Assembly (NCBI RefSeq): GCF_009711525.1
Contig: NZ_SMLV01000420.1
Span: forward strand, 1-42,730
DNA: 42,730 bases
Source: Fulvivirga lutimaris
Lineage (GTDB): Bacteria > Bacteroidota > Bacteroidia > Cytophagales > Cyclobacteriaceae
Direction of reading: 5' to 3'
Shown here: piece by piece, positions 24,122 to 33,897 of the stretch
Layout of the letters: every line of letters starts with the position of its first letter
Numbering within the stretch: position 1 is the stretch's first letter
Translations under genes and position numbers: made by a program
The notes under the pieces: model-generated
What the model was told of the DNA's origin: nothing
The model's database searches: none
What the model saw: only the letters and a program-made list of their open reading frames with translations

Positions 24122-26290
24122 ATGAGCAAAAAACGAAATAAAACGAAGTCAGGTAAAGCTGACGATATAAAGCAAAAGCTCGCTCACAAAATAGTTAACC
24201 TACTTAATTCAAATTTTAATAGAGCCTATACGGTAAGTCAAATCACTAAAAAACTTGGCTTCCGCAGGAAGGATTATAATAGAGAAATACCATTTGTTGT
24301 CAACTTGCTTGAAAAGGAAGGCAAGATTGCGCAGCTAAGCAATGGAAGTTATAAAGGTAATCACGAACCTGATTTTGTGGTCGGTAAAGTTGACCATGTA
24401 AATCAGCGGTTTGCCTATGTTATCACTCCCGATGAAGAAGAGGATATTTACGTAGCGGCAAAGGACCTAAAGTCTGCCATGGATGGCGATACTGTTAGAG
24501 TAGGAATTAAAGACAAAAAACATGGTAAGCACCGCGAGGGTTTTGTACTTGAAGTTGAGCAGCATGGCAAAGACCAGATTGTTGGAAGAATAGAATTCTC
24601 ACCAAGGTTTGCCTTTGTTATCGCTGATAATAGGAAAATCCACCAGGATATTTTTGTAAGCCTGACGGATACCAATGGCGCAAAGCACAATGATAAAGTT
24701 ATTGTCAAAATCACGCAGTGGCCATCAAACGATAAAAGCCCTGAAGGCGAAGTAATCAGGGTGCTGGGTAAAGCGGGAGAGAACAATGCCGAGATACATT
24801 CTATCATGGCAGAATTTGACCTTCCTTTTGAGTTTCCTAAACATATCGAGGAAGAAGCTGAAGCCATTAGCGATAAGATTTCTAAAAAGGAGATTGAAGC
24901 CCGAAAGGACTTTCGGGATGTATTAACATTCACCATTGACCCGGCTGATGCCAAGGACTTTGATGATGCTATATCTTACAAGCCATTAGACAATGGCAAT
25001 ATTGAGGTAGGTGTTCACATTGCCGATGTTACGCATTATGTACAGCCCGGCACTGCCTTAGAGAAAGAAGCCTATGAAAGGGCGACTTCTGTTTATTTAG
25101 TGGACAGAACAGTACCTATGCTTCCTGAAAAGCTTTCCAATGGACTTTGTTCGTTAAGGCCTAATGAAGACAAGCTGACTTTTGCTGCAGTATTCGAGAT
25201 GGATGAAAATGGTGGAGTGATTAATGAATGGTTTGGAAGAACTGTGATTCACTCGGACAGAAGATTTACTTACGAAGATGCCCAGGAAGGCATTGAAACC
25301 GGTGTGGGCGATTATGGTAAAGAGTTACAAACACTGAATATTTTAGCCAAGAAACTTCGGGAACGAAGATTCGGTCAGGGCGCTGTAAACTTTGAAACCA
25401 CAGAAGTAAAATTCAAACTTGCTGAAGATGGTAAACCTCTAGGGGTTTTTCCAAAAGTGAGAAAGGATGCCCATAAGCTTATTGAAGAGTTTATGTTGAT
25501 GGCTAATCGTCAGGTGGCGAGGTTTGTTTACAATAAGAAAAAGGGCGAGGATAAGCTGATCTTTGTTTACAGAACACACGATTATCCAGATCCTGAAAAG
25601 ATAGATACATTCGCCACTTTTGCAAGAAGGTTTGGCCATGAAATGCAAACAGAAGAGCAGGCCATTTCTAAGTCATTGAATAAACTGATGACCAATATTG
25701 AAGGCAAACCTGAAGAAAATGTTTTGATGCAATTGGCGATTAGGTCAATGGCAAAGGCTAAATATACCACAGAGGCCATGGGTCACTTTGGGTTGGCATT
25801 TGATCATTATTCACACTTCACTTCCCCTATCAGAAGATATCCAGATATGATGGTACACCGACTGCTCCAAAGGTATTTGGATGGCAGCAAGTCAGTCAAA
25901 AAAGAAGACTATGAAGAGAAATGTGTGCACTCTTCTGAGCGAGAGAAAAGAGCCTCTGAAGCCGAAAGAGCTTCTATCAAGTACAAGCAGGTAGAGTTTA
26001 TGTCCTTAGTAGAAGACAAGGTGTTTGATGGTATTATTTCAGGTGTTACCGAGTGGGGTATTTTTATTGAAATAGTAGAAACCAAGTGCGAAGGCATGGT
26101 GAGAATGGTTGACCTGAAAGACGACTATTATGAATTTGATGAGAAGAACTACCGTGTGATAGGCCGAAAAAACAAGAAAATGTACGAGCTTGGCGGTAAG
26201 GTTTTGGTAGCCGTAAAAAATACCGATATAGACAGAAGAACAATTGACCTTGAATTTGTTGATGAGAAGGACAAATTCTTTTACGAGTAG
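24122..26290 (+). CDS. rnr: Ribonuclease R
   Basis: This 722-residue processive 3'-5' exoribonuclease has a winged-helix start (about 14-75), OB-fold cold-shock domains (about 85-230), an RNB catalytic domain (about 255-590) and a C-terminal S1 domain (about 630-710). The catalytic aspartates in TIDPADAKDFDDA are Asp273, 279, 281 and 282, matching the D-x5-D-x-DD pattern of RNase II/R. HFTSPIRRYPDMMVHR is the other family signature. A short basic N terminus is present, but the long basic C-terminal tail of E. coli RNase R is absent. The polyprenyl synthase gene follows 11 bp later. Confidence 0.97.
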   Translation: MSKKRNKTKSGKADDIKQKLAHKIVNLLNSNFNRAYTVSQITKKLGFRRKDYNREIPFVVNLLEKEGKIAQLSNGSYKGNHEPDFVVGKVDHVNQRFAYVITPDEEEDIYVAAKDLKSAMDGDTVRVGIKDKKHGKHREGFVLEVEQHGKDQIVGRIEFSPRFAFVIADNRKIHQDIFVSLTDTNGAKHNDKVIVKITQWPSNDKSPEGEVIRVLGKAGENNAEIHSIMAEFDLPFEFPKHIEEEAEAISDKISKKEIEARKDFRDVLTFTIDPADAKDFDDAISYKPLDNGNIEVGVHIADVTHYVQPGTALEKEAYERATSVYLVDRTVPMLPEKLSNGLCSLRPNEDKLTFAAVFEMDENGGVINEWFGRTVIHSDRRFTYEDAQEGIETGVGDYGKELQTLNILAKKLRERRFGQGAVNFETTEVKFKLAEDGKPLGVFPKVRKDAHKLIEEFMLMANRQVARFVYNKKKGEDKLIFVYRTHDYPDPEKIDTFATFARRFGHEMQTEEQAISKSLNKLMTNIEGKPEENVLMQLAIRSMAKAKYTTEAMGHFGLAFDHYSHFTSPIRRYPDMMVHRLLQRYLDGSKSVKKEDYEEKCVHSSEREKRASEAERASIKYKQVEFMSLVEDKVFDGIISGVTEWGIFIEIVETKCEGMVRMVDLKDDYYEFDEKNYRVIGRKNKKMYELGGKVLVAVKNTDIDRRTIDLEFVDEKDKFFYE

Positions 26291-26301
26291 CGATTGATTA
26301 C

Positions 26302-27279
26302 ATGCAAAATAAGATAGCAAAGCTTCACGCTCTGATTGAGGAGCAGATTAAAAAACAGGAATATGGGCAGTCTCCAAAAGAGCTTTATGAACCCATAAGA
26401 TATATCATGTCACTGGGCGGCAAAAGACTGCGCCCAACACTGGTTTTATTGAGCTACAGTTTGTTCGAAATTGACCCTGAGGAGGTGATAGATCAGGCAC
26501 TGGCAGTAGAGGTTTTCCACAATTTCACTCTGATGCATGATGACATCATGGATGAAGCGCCATTGCGCAGAGGTAAAAAAACTGTACACGAAAAATGGAA
26601 TGGCAACACCGCCATTTTATCTGGTGATGTCATGCTGGTAAAGGCTTATGATATGCTTTTGTCCACACGAAAAAAGCAGCTTAAACATGTGCTCAGGATA
26701 TTTAACAAATGTGCCGCTGAGGTCTGTGAGGGACAGCAAATGGACATGATTTTTGAGACCAAGAGCAAAGTTACTGAGGCCGAATATATTGAAATGATTC
26801 GTCTAAAAACGGCCGTTTTGATTGGCATGAGCCTGGAGCTGGGTGCAATATTGGCAGAAACTAAATCTTCAACACAGGAATATTTGCGAGAGTTTGGTGA
26901 GAACATAGGCATTGGCTTTCAGCTAAAAGATGATTTATTGGATGTGTATGGCGATAAGAAAAAGTTTGGCAAACAGGTAGGCGGAGATATCATCTCTAAC
27001 AAGAAGACCTTCTTGCTAATTGAAGCGCTTGAGCGTGCTAATACTAAGCAGAAAGCAGAGTTGAACAAATGGCTAAAAGCAACAGACTTTGACCCTGAAG
27101 AGAAGGTAAAAGCAGTAACTGCCATTTATGATGAAATTGGTATCAAAGAACTGACCGAGGTCAAGATGAATGAGTACTTTGATAAAGGATTTAGTGCGTT
27201 CAAAAAAGTGGATGCCTCCCTTTCAGGAAAGGCAATGCTAAAGGAATTTGCTGAGGCCTTAATTGATAGGGTGAATTAG
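26302..27279 (+). CDS. Polyprenyl diphosphate synthase (probably short chain)
   Basis: This 325-residue trans-isoprenyl diphosphate synthase has GGKRLRPTLVLL for substrate binding. The first Asp-rich motif is DDIMD (80-84) followed by APLRRGKKTVH, and the second is DDLLD (210-214) in GFQLKDDLLD. The residue five positions before the first Asp motif is Phe75. A bulky aromatic there limits chain length in characterised enzymes, so a C15-C20 product is more likely than a quinone side-chain precursor. That specificity call is inference. The gene is probably co-transcribed with rnr. A hairpin follows the stop. Confidence 0.93.
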   Translation: MQNKIAKLHALIEEQIKKQEYGQSPKELYEPIRYIMSLGGKRLRPTLVLLSYSLFEIDPEEVIDQALAVEVFHNFTLMHDDIMDEAPLRRGKKTVHEKWNGNTAILSGDVMLVKAYDMLLSTRKKQLKHVLRIFNKCAAEVCEGQQMDMIFETKSKVTEAEYIEMIRLKTAVLIGMSLELGAILAETKSSTQEYLREFGENIGIGFQLKDDLLDVYGDKKKFGKQVGGDIISNKKTFLLIEALERANTKQKAELNKWLKATDFDPEEKVKAVTAIYDEIGIKELTEVKMNEYFDKGFSAFKKVDASLSGKAMLKEFAEALIDRVN

Positions 27280-27297
27280 AAAGATAAACAGTCATCA

Positions 27298-27323
27298 CTT
27301 CTCCCGATAGTTATTGGGAGAAG
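27298..27323 (+). terminator. Hairpin after the polyprenyl synthase gene (possible terminator)
   Basis: CTTCTCCCGAT (27298-27308) pairs with ATTGGGAGAAG (27313-27323) through 11 bp including one G-U pair, with a 4-nt loop. No T tract follows directly; only mixed AT-rich sequence does. It may end transcription inefficiently or protect the mRNA 3' end. The rest of 27280-27446 shows no coding frame I would trust. Confidence 0.4.
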
Positions 27324-27446
27324 CGATCTGATTTATAAATTTTAAATTGAAACTGGCTCAAGTGTAAACTTGTGCCTTTCTTTTTTTTAAGAAGGCTCAA
27401 AGGTCAATGTTAAAAATGTTGATAATAGTCCAGGCGGACGTTTGAA

Positions 27447-27929
27447 TTAATGTAAACCAATACATTTTGAATAGCAAAATCTAATGTGAACCTCTGATTC
27501 AAAGAATAGCACATAAATGTAATTGTATTCATTACGGCTAATTACTTCAATTTCTTGCTTATTATCAATGGTTAGTGACAGTGCATGGAGGTCGTTTTTA
27601 CTTACTTCTAAATCGGCTATTGATTTAAAGGATGGGCCTAAATCTTGATTTAGCAATTCACCAATATTTCTATTTTCGAGCCTGATATTATAGTTATTGA
27701 TTTCAGAAACAATAATTATCTGGATCGTTTCTTTGAAAGATAATTGTTCTTTTAGTCGAGAGTAAAATATGGCGCTATCAATACCAAAGGTGTTGTATGA
27801 CTGGGATTTATACTCCTCCTCATAGTCACTAAGCTCAAAAGTGACTTTTAAGTTTTCATAACTAACATCCTTAGGAGAAGTGCACGTGCTTATAAAGGCA
27901 AGTAATAATGTTAGCTTGATAAAATTCAT
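27447..27929 (-). CDS. Small putative lipoprotein of unknown function
   Basis: This 160-residue protein has an N-terminal hydrophobic segment and a Cys at position 16 in AFISTCTS. Thr at -1 is unusual for a lipobox, so lipidation is uncertain. The mature part is charged, mixed alpha/beta, with no family I recognise. The gene stands alone on the minus strand downstream of a terminator, facing the end of the polyprenyl synthase gene. Its base composition looks slightly more AT-rich than its neighbours. Confidence 0.6.
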   Translation of the reverse strand: MNFIKLTLLLAFISTCTSPKDVSYENLKVTFELSDYEEEYKSQSYNTFGIDSAIFYSRLKEQLSFKETIQIIIVSEINNYNIRLENRNIGELLNQDLGPSFKSIADLEVSKNDLHALSLTIDNKQEIEVISRNEYNYIYVLFFESEVHIRFCYSKCIGLH

Positions 27930-27981
27930 TGTTTTTATTATGACATAGTTCTACTTTAATGAAAGTAATCTAAAATGCCTT

Positions 27982-28017
27982 AAAAAAGAAAAAGCCCTTC
28001 CGATGATCCGGAAGAGC
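27982..28017 (-). terminator. Rho-independent terminator of the sigma/FecR/TonB-receptor locus
   Basis: On the minus strand, GCTCTTCCG (28017-28009) and CGGAAGGGC (28002-27994) form a 9-bp stem with one G-U pair and a 6-nt loop. Five T, a C and six T follow. It lies 24 bp after the stop of the lipoprotein gene ending at 28042. Confidence 0.9.
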
Positions 28018-28041
28018 CTTTTCACTTTTAAAACTCAAAAC

Positions 28042-29181
28042 CTATTTGAATTTTATCTCTAAGGTTGTTGTCTCCAATGGGTTATAAGGAGCTAAGCTTT
28101 GTATTCTTTCTGCCATAGGATTCCAATCCGCCCCAGGGGAAAGTTCAGATCTTATAAAACCATCTTTGTCGAAAAATCCGGGAGGGTTAGTGTTCACTAA
28201 GTAGGCATCTAGCAGTGCATCCGTGATGTTAGGGAACACTGCTTTAATTCGTGCTGTAAATACGTTTCTAACGGAGTAGTCTTCTAATAATACTTTACGA
28301 CCACTCTCATCCAAATTACTTGGCGGTAAACCAACTTCAGCTACCCCTAAATTCAAGGCGTCATTTCCAGAGGCTACAAATGCCCAGTTAAAACCAACAT
28401 TCGCTTCATCAAGTAGTCTTGCCCTTGGGTGGTTAGAGTTTCCATACACATCTACAAAGTCGCCTTTTCTTCCCACAAACATTCTTAAGTTTTTCATTGA
28501 AAACTCATCGGCATTAGGCCTGTCAAAGGCCAATCCCGCTATGCTTACCTCCATAGTGGCATCATATACATCATTACCTCCGGCATTATAATCGATTCTA
28601 TAGATGGCATTCGCACCATTTTCTGTATCGTTTCTATTGATGTTATAAGGCTTTAAAATTGATATCCCCTTTAAAGAAGGCGTGTTATTCCAAAAGACCT
28701 GCATGGCCATGCCGCCATCTGCTTCGCCCTCAGAGTCAGCATCTATAACAGTAAGCATGTACTCCCACGTAGTGCCTTCAAACTCTTCATTTTGAGTAAC
28801 GGTTAATGTTTTGCTTCGGCCATCATCGTCACTGGTATAGGTAATGACTTGCAGGCTTTCAATATCATATGTTTTTATGGCAGTAATAATGTCTTCAGTG
28901 ATTTCTTTTGAAGCCTCGCCAATAAAAATGAATAACCTTAGATGTCTGTAAATGGCATCGCCAGAAAGTTCTTCTTCAGTACGGCCATTTATTCTGCCAC
29001 CACCGAGTGTTGTAGGGTTGCTGATAGAGGATGGAATATCCACACCAAATGATTCTGGAAGGAATTCCTGCTGCGCAACTATTTCAGGGTTCTCATCGCA
29101 CGAGGTAAGGCCAATTGAAAGTATTAGCACCAGTGCCGCTACCAGTAATAATCGAAAATCTGATTTTAACTTTTTCATCAT
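28042..29181 (-). CDS. Lipoprotein of unknown function downstream of the DUF4249 gene
   Basis: This 379-residue protein has a long lipoprotein signal peptide ending at Cys28 (GLTSC). The mature protein is beta-rich and acidic, with no clear repeats and no recognised family; segments such as RHLRLFIFIGEAS, VFWNNTPSLKGISILKPYNI and IYRIDYNAGG stand out. Tandem Met codons open the frame. It follows the DUF4249 gene by 238 bp in the same direction and is closed by a strong terminator, so it could be the last member of the surface-receptor locus or a separate gene. Probably outer-membrane anchored. Confidence 0.7.
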   Translation of the reverse strand: MMKKLKSDFRLLLVAALVLILSIGLTSCDENPEIVAQQEFLPESFGVDIPSSISNPTTLGGGRINGRTEEELSGDAIYRHLRLFIFIGEASKEITEDIITAIKTYDIESLQVITYTSDDDGRSKTLTVTQNEEFEGTTWEYMLTVIDADSEGEADGGMAMQVFWNNTPSLKGISILKPYNINRNDTENGANAIYRIDYNAGGNDVYDATMEVSIAGLAFDRPNADEFSMKNLRMFVGRKGDFVDVYGNSNHPRARLLDEANVGFNWAFVASGNDALNLGVAEVGLPPSNLDESGRKVLLEDYSVRNVFTARIKAVFPNITDALLDAYLVNTNPPGFFDKDGFIRSELSPGADWNPMAERIQSLAPYNPLETTTLEIKFK

Positions 29182-29419
29182 CTTAATTTTAAATTCTTGA
29201 TCTCTTTTTCATTGGAAAGGATAGTTTTTTCGTCCTTTCAATAGTAGAACACATCAAATGAGATATACCCTTACTCTGGGTAAAACATTTTTTTATTCTA
29301 TTTAAGTAGCATCTGTAACCGCAACTTTAAAAAGATATGATTTAACACCCCAATAATCACCTAAAGTGATATTTTCAAATTTGAGAATAGAAGAAATTCC
29401 CTCTTTCGGGGCGCGTATC

Positions 29420-30238
29420 TTATCTCAGCACCGTAGTATCCTTAACTACCGTAGTAACAGCAAAAAAGCCAATGGCACCTTCACTTAAATTGGTAGGCAC
29501 CTGATCTCTTTGTATATCAAAAACGCCTCCACGCCATTCGGTTTCAGACAATAACGACCTTAAGAAATCCTGATAAGGGCCACTCACCGAATACCTTTTT
29601 CGAATCACCGTACTTTGTGGAGGGAAATAAATGTCTTCTTTTTCAGGGGCGTAAATTTTCTGAACATCAATATTTTTAAGGTCATAGTAGACTAGTTTGG
29701 CCTGGCAGTCTTCAGGTTGTGTGGTACAAGAGCTCGTTGCACTCCAATCAACATTGTAATTTATATAATTGGGATTAACACCCGAGTCTTCAAACTGCAG
29801 TTCAAATTTTGTTTGTCCATCAACCTCAATCGCATTGTATTTTAGAGGAGGTAACAACTGACCTGGCGGAGTAGCATCAAAAGCACGATATTCATTTCCT
29901 TTATAACGTATTATCAGCGCATATACCTTACCGAAAACTGCACGCAATGAGTCAGTGAAGTATTCTCCAGACCCTCTGGGACTTTCCCGGAGCAAGGTAA
30001 TATTCTGATCGCTATCGGCTATGACTACAATCGCTCCTGTGGCAGGCCTTTCGGGCTCATTTTGTGAGGCATAAGGGTGCGTAAGTTTTACTTTTTGCCT
30101 GATACGCTCATTGGTCAATACTCCTTCAACTACGAGCAGATTGGTTCTTTCAAAGTCAATAGTTTCATCCAGCACTTCCTCACAACTGGAGCCCAGCATC
30201 AATAACAGCAGCATTATGATATAGAAGTTTTTATTCAT
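29420..30238 (-). CDS. DUF4249-family lipoprotein (partner of the TonB receptor)
   Basis: This 272-residue protein has a lipoprotein signal ending at Cys19 (LGSSC). The sequence then follows the DUF4249 pattern: LVVEGVLTNERIRQKVKLTHPY, ATGAIVVIAD, YFTDS and YALIIRYKGNEYRA. DUF4249 genes regularly sit directly after STN-containing TonB receptors in Bacteroidota, in the position SusD occupies in sugar systems. A lid or substrate-capture role is therefore plausible, though unproven. Its ATG overlaps the receptor's stop as ATGA, which implies translational coupling. It is rather short for the family. Confidence 0.88.
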   Translation of the reverse strand: MNKNFYIIMLLLLMLGSSCEEVLDETIDFERTNLLVVEGVLTNERIRQKVKLTHPYASQNEPERPATGAIVVIADSDQNITLLRESPRGSGEYFTDSLRAVFGKVYALIIRYKGNEYRAFDATPPGQLLPPLKYNAIEVDGQTKFELQFEDSGVNPNYINYNVDWSATSSCTTQPEDCQAKLVYYDLKNIDVQKIYAPEKEDIYFPPQSTVIRKRYSVSGPYQDFLRSLLSETEWRGGVFDIQRDQVPTNLSEGAIGFFAVTTVVKDTTVLR

Positions 30239-32847
30239 AATATCCTGAAGTTGTAGGTTAGCGATGGGGTAAACCTGAAAAGGTAGTACTGTGATGTAAC
30301 CCTATTATCTTCCAGCAAATTAGAAGGTATTTTAAACTCGTTTTCGCCAACCTCAGTCTTATTATAATTAATAAACAGGGTGTTCTTTCTACCATAAAGG
30401 TTGTAAAATGATAAGCTCAGGTCATGATGAAACTTAGTGTTTTCGGGTTTGTTGAGGGTAAAGGTGGCTGAAAAGTCCAGCCGGTGATAGCCCGGAAGAC
30501 GGGCATTATTTTTCTTACCATATACTGGTGTTTCCTGATCGTTAAACTTGTAAAATCCAATAGGAGCTGAGTAGGGCGAGCCAGTATAATAAATCCAATT
30601 CGCCCCAAGCTTTATGCGCTCAGTAAGATCATAACCAAGTACGAGATTAACCTCATGAGGTCTGTCATAGAATGAATTAAAGGCCTCACCATTATCTATT
30701 TCATCAAAAGTTCTAGTGGCTCTTGAATACGTATAGCCAGCCCAACCTCTTAGCCTACCCAATTCTTTTTTAAGGGTAAATTCAGTGCCATAGGCTTCTG
30801 CATCACCAAAAAGAAGTTCGTTTTCAAGGAGCGGATTGAGCAGCGTTTCAGCATGAGGTTGGTAATCGATTTGGTTAAACATTTTCTTTGCATAGACCTC
30901 AGTACTAAATGCTAACCCACTTTTTGGCCAGCTGTGTTGATAACCCAATGCTACCTGGTTAGCAATTTGCGGTTTTATATTGATGCTGCTGGGCAGCCAT
31001 ACCTCAAGTGAGGTAAAAGGGCTGATTGAATTGGTGATGAGATGAAGGTTTTGCACGGTTCGGGCGTAACTCAACTTTATAGCCGATTGATCATTGATAA
31101 AATAGCTGATACCCAATCTTGGTTCTGCATTGCCATATTGATTATAGTCTTCACCTGCTTCGTAAAACAGGGTATCAGTTACGTTCTTGTTTTCATCAAA
31201 CTGAAATTCAAATGAAGCACCCTGATTAGTCCATGAGGTAAGTCTTAAGCCATATTTCAGCCCCCAATGCTCACCTAGTTTCACCTCCTGCTGACCATAA
31301 ATCACACTTTCAAAGGCATTTTTTATAGAAACCAGCGGAGGCTGCACATCAGGGTCATCCGTGGTAAGATTACCAGGGTTGAAGTTATGTCCATTGATGG
31401 CTAGCCCGAAAGTGACCACATTATCGGGGTTAACAAAATAGGTAAAATCGCCTTTGATATTGAGGTTGGCAATATGAGATTTCCACTTGGTGTTGTTTTC
31501 AACATCTGTGTGAAGAAAGTAGTCATACGAGCTGGCAGCAATTGTAGTGTTAAGAAAGAGCCTGTCATTTACAATATGATTCCACCTAAACGTTCCGGCC
31601 AGGTTGGCCCACTCTATACCACTATTGTCTACGAAGTAATTATCTCGGCCAGAGTAAGCAGAAAAGTAAATTTGATCTCTGTTAGAAAGTTTAAAATTGA
31701 GCTTTGTTGTTAAGTCATAAAAGTACAATTGCTTTAAATCCTGATTCTCATTTTCAAAAATCCATTTGATACGCGAGAGTCTTCCTGATACTAAAAATGA
31801 ACTTTGCTCTTTTCTTATAGGCCCTTCTATCCCTAGTTTGGTGCTGATCAGCCCAACGTTTCCCCATACTTGAGTGTGCTTGTCATTCCCCTTTTTAGTG
31901 CGAATGTCTACCACAGAAGAAAGCCTACCGCCCATTGAAGCAGGCATATCACCGGTATATATATCTATACTATTGACAGCATCGGGAATGATGGTGGAAA
32001 AAACGCCCAACATATGACTCGAGTTGAAAATTGGGGCATCATCAAGCATGATCAAATTCTGATCTCTATTGCCACCCCGCACATAAAAGAAAGTAGACCC
32101 ATCCGAATGGGCTTTAATGCCCGGCATAAATTCCATAGATTTTACCACATCCATCTCACCAAATAACGCAGGCATTTCGCTAACCGCCTCGGGGCGTAAT
32201 ATAGATTTGCTGAGCTGAATTTCTCCAATTTCCGGGTTGGGACCTGAAGAGATAACTACTTCCTCAAGCATAGGAATGGTCTCTACCAGTTCTATTACTT
32301 CTTCAGAAGAACCTTGACTGTAGGTTTTAATAACTTCACTGTAACCGATAAATGAAATTTTGACCTCATGTTCCTGATCAGGTACAGTGAGAGAAAAGAA
32401 GCCATATACATTACTTGATGTGCCGATATTTAATGCAGGTATAGATACAGTAGCGCCAATGAGGGCCTCACCGTTCTTGTTGTCTTTGATGTACCCGCTT
32501 ATAGTGTAGGTCGAAGCCTTTTTGTCATTGGCTTTTCTTTTCGGCTTTATTATGATCTGCTGCTCAATGAAAGAAAACTCGATGGAGAACTTGTCTTCAA
32601 GGTCCTTAAGAATCTCTTCAAGCGATTTTTTAGCTTGATAAGTTACCTTTTCCTTAAGAGGCAGCCTATTTGGGTTGTATGAAAATGAAACTTTGCACTT
32701 TTCCTGAATTAACTCAAAAAGGGCTTTCAGGGTGATGTTTTCTACCTCAATCTCTAAAACCTGCTGTTGAGCATGGGCCTCAAAAGAGTGTAATGCTGCA
32801 GCCAGCACTATAAAAACCACGAAAAGTTGTTTGATCAATCTTTCCAT
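30235..32847 (-). CDS. TonB-dependent receptor with STN signalling domain
   Basis: From ATG 32847 the product has 870 residues. I prefer this start because AAGGA lies 7-8 nt before it and the signal peptide is then compact; an ATG six codons upstream overlaps the fecR stop. The order is signal peptide (1-26), STN domain (about 28-100), carboxypeptidase-like regulatory domain (about 110-190), plug (about 215-320, with MPGIKAHSDGSTFFYVRGGNRDQN) and 22-strand barrel. The STN domain contacts FecR-type anti-sigma factors in FecA-like systems, and the FecR and sigma genes are directly upstream. The substrate is unknown; no sugar, haem or siderophore enzymes are nearby. Confidence 0.93.
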   Translation of the reverse strand: MERLIKQLFVVFIVLAAALHSFEAHAQQQVLEIEVENITLKALFELIQEKCKVSFSYNPNRLPLKEKVTYQAKKSLEEILKDLEDKFSIEFSFIEQQIIIKPKRKANDKKASTYTISGYIKDNKNGEALIGATVSIPALNIGTSSNVYGFFSLTVPDQEHEVKISFIGYSEVIKTYSQGSSEEVIELVETIPMLEEVVISSGPNPEIGEIQLSKSILRPEAVSEMPALFGEMDVVKSMEFMPGIKAHSDGSTFFYVRGGNRDQNLIMLDDAPIFNSSHMLGVFSTIIPDAVNSIDIYTGDMPASMGGRLSSVVDIRTKKGNDKHTQVWGNVGLISTKLGIEGPIRKEQSSFLVSGRLSRIKWIFENENQDLKQLYFYDLTTKLNFKLSNRDQIYFSAYSGRDNYFVDNSGIEWANLAGTFRWNHIVNDRLFLNTTIAASSYDYFLHTDVENNTKWKSHIANLNIKGDFTYFVNPDNVVTFGLAINGHNFNPGNLTTDDPDVQPPLVSIKNAFESVIYGQQEVKLGEHWGLKYGLRLTSWTNQGASFEFQFDENKNVTDTLFYEAGEDYNQYGNAEPRLGISYFINDQSAIKLSYARTVQNLHLITNSISPFTSLEVWLPSSINIKPQIANQVALGYQHSWPKSGLAFSTEVYAKKMFNQIDYQPHAETLLNPLLENELLFGDAEAYGTEFTLKKELGRLRGWAGYTYSRATRTFDEIDNGEAFNSFYDRPHEVNLVLGYDLTERIKLGANWIYYTGSPYSAPIGFYKFNDQETPVYGKKNNARLPGYHRLDFSATFTLNKPENTKFHHDLSLSFYNLYGRKNTLFINYNKTEVGENEFKIPSNLLEDNRVTSQYYLFRFTPSLTYNFRIL

Positions 32848-32858
32848 GAAAATGTCCT

Positions 32859-33854
32859 TTAGCATCCGGCATTAGTAATGTTTATCTGATCTTCATCTCG
32901 CACCACTTCAAGCTCTAACGTAGACTCAAGAACATTTAAAACAGCATCTAATGTCTGGTGATCGAAGGTCACACTTACTTTACAGTTAGTGCCTACCCCT
33001 TCTACCATGTTGAGCTTAATATTATAAACGTGATTTAATGTTGAAACCACTTCAGCCAAATCAGTATTTTCAAATGTAATCGTCTTTGTTTTCCAGGCCA
33101 TGAAGTTTATGTCATCATTTGAGCTGCTGGTGAGTTCATTTCTGCTATGTAAAAGCACTCCTTTATCTCCGGGGCTAAGTTTTACTGATGCTTTAGTTTC
33201 TAAGGCGGTCATAGAAACAAGGCCAGTGGCTACAGTAACTTCTGTCTTGTCACTATCAATGGCATTGATATTAAAAGATGTCCCTAGTACCTGAACTCTG
33301 GTTTCTTCAGTATCTATAATGAACGGCTTTTTCTTGTTAGGAGTAATTTCAAAAAAGGCCTCACCTGTTAATTTCACTTTTCTATCTGTAGCCCCAAAAT
33401 CCTTATTATAAGCCAGTGTTGAATTCTTGTTTAGCGTTATGGTTGAGTTGTCAGGCAGTGTAAACACCTCAGCCGAATCAGCAGTTTGGTAAATGGTTTC
33501 GTCATTCCTTAAAAGACTGAAATATAAAATGGCACCTGAAACTAAAAGTATCAGGAAGGTGGCGGCAATTTTGTACCAAACACTTCCTGAAGAAGAACCC
33601 ATTTCAACGGTTTTGGTTTGGCCTTCCACCTTACTTTTAAACTTGCTCCATTCGGCATTGACATCAATGTCCAATGCTTCCTCTGAGCTGTGGTTTTTCG
33701 TTAAAGCAACTACTTTCTTGCTTTTCTCAAAGGTCTCCTGATTTGCAGGGTCTTCTTTAAGCCAGCTTGTAAGTTGCTCCTCCTCGGCAGCTGTAGTTTC
33801 ACCTGCCAGAGACTTAGCTATTAGTTGTTCAATATCGTTTTGTTCTTCTTTCAA
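32859..33854 (-). CDS. FecR-family anti-sigma factor
   Basis: This 331-residue protein has a cytoplasmic N-terminal part (1-90) for sigma binding, one membrane helix (about 93-115), a periplasmic FecR domain (about 120-215, with VFTLPDNSTITLNKNSTL and VQVLGTSFNI) and a DUF4974 domain (about 258-325) that contacts the receptor's STN domain. Its start codon must be TTG, because the frame between the preceding in-frame stop and this point contains no ATG or GTG. It transmits the receptor's loaded state to the sigma factor encoded 43 bp upstream. Confidence 0.94.
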   Translation of the reverse strand: MKEEQNDIEQLIAKSLAGETTAAEEEQLTSWLKEDPANQETFEKSKKVVALTKNHSSEEALDIDVNAEWSKFKSKVEGQTKTVEMGSSSGSVWYKIAATFLILLVSGAILYFSLLRNDETIYQTADSAEVFTLPDNSTITLNKNSTLAYNKDFGATDRKVKLTGEAFFEITPNKKKPFIIDTEETRVQVLGTSFNINAIDSDKTEVTVATGLVSMTALETKASVKLSPGDKGVLLHSRNELTSSSNDDINFMAWKTKTITFENTDLAEVVSTLNHVYNIKLNMVEGVGTNCKVSVTFDHQTLDAVLNVLESTLELEVVRDEDQINITNAGC

Positions 33855-33897
33855 TTTTATCTGCTTACTTAGATAACACTCAAGTCATTGTTTACCC

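Noticed and set aside
29266-29282. TACCC...GGGTA inverted repeat upstream of the 28042 lipoprotein gene
   Set aside because: Arms of only 5 bp with a 7-bp spacer are expected by chance in AT-rich intergenic DNA; the rest of 29182-29419 shows nothing stronger.
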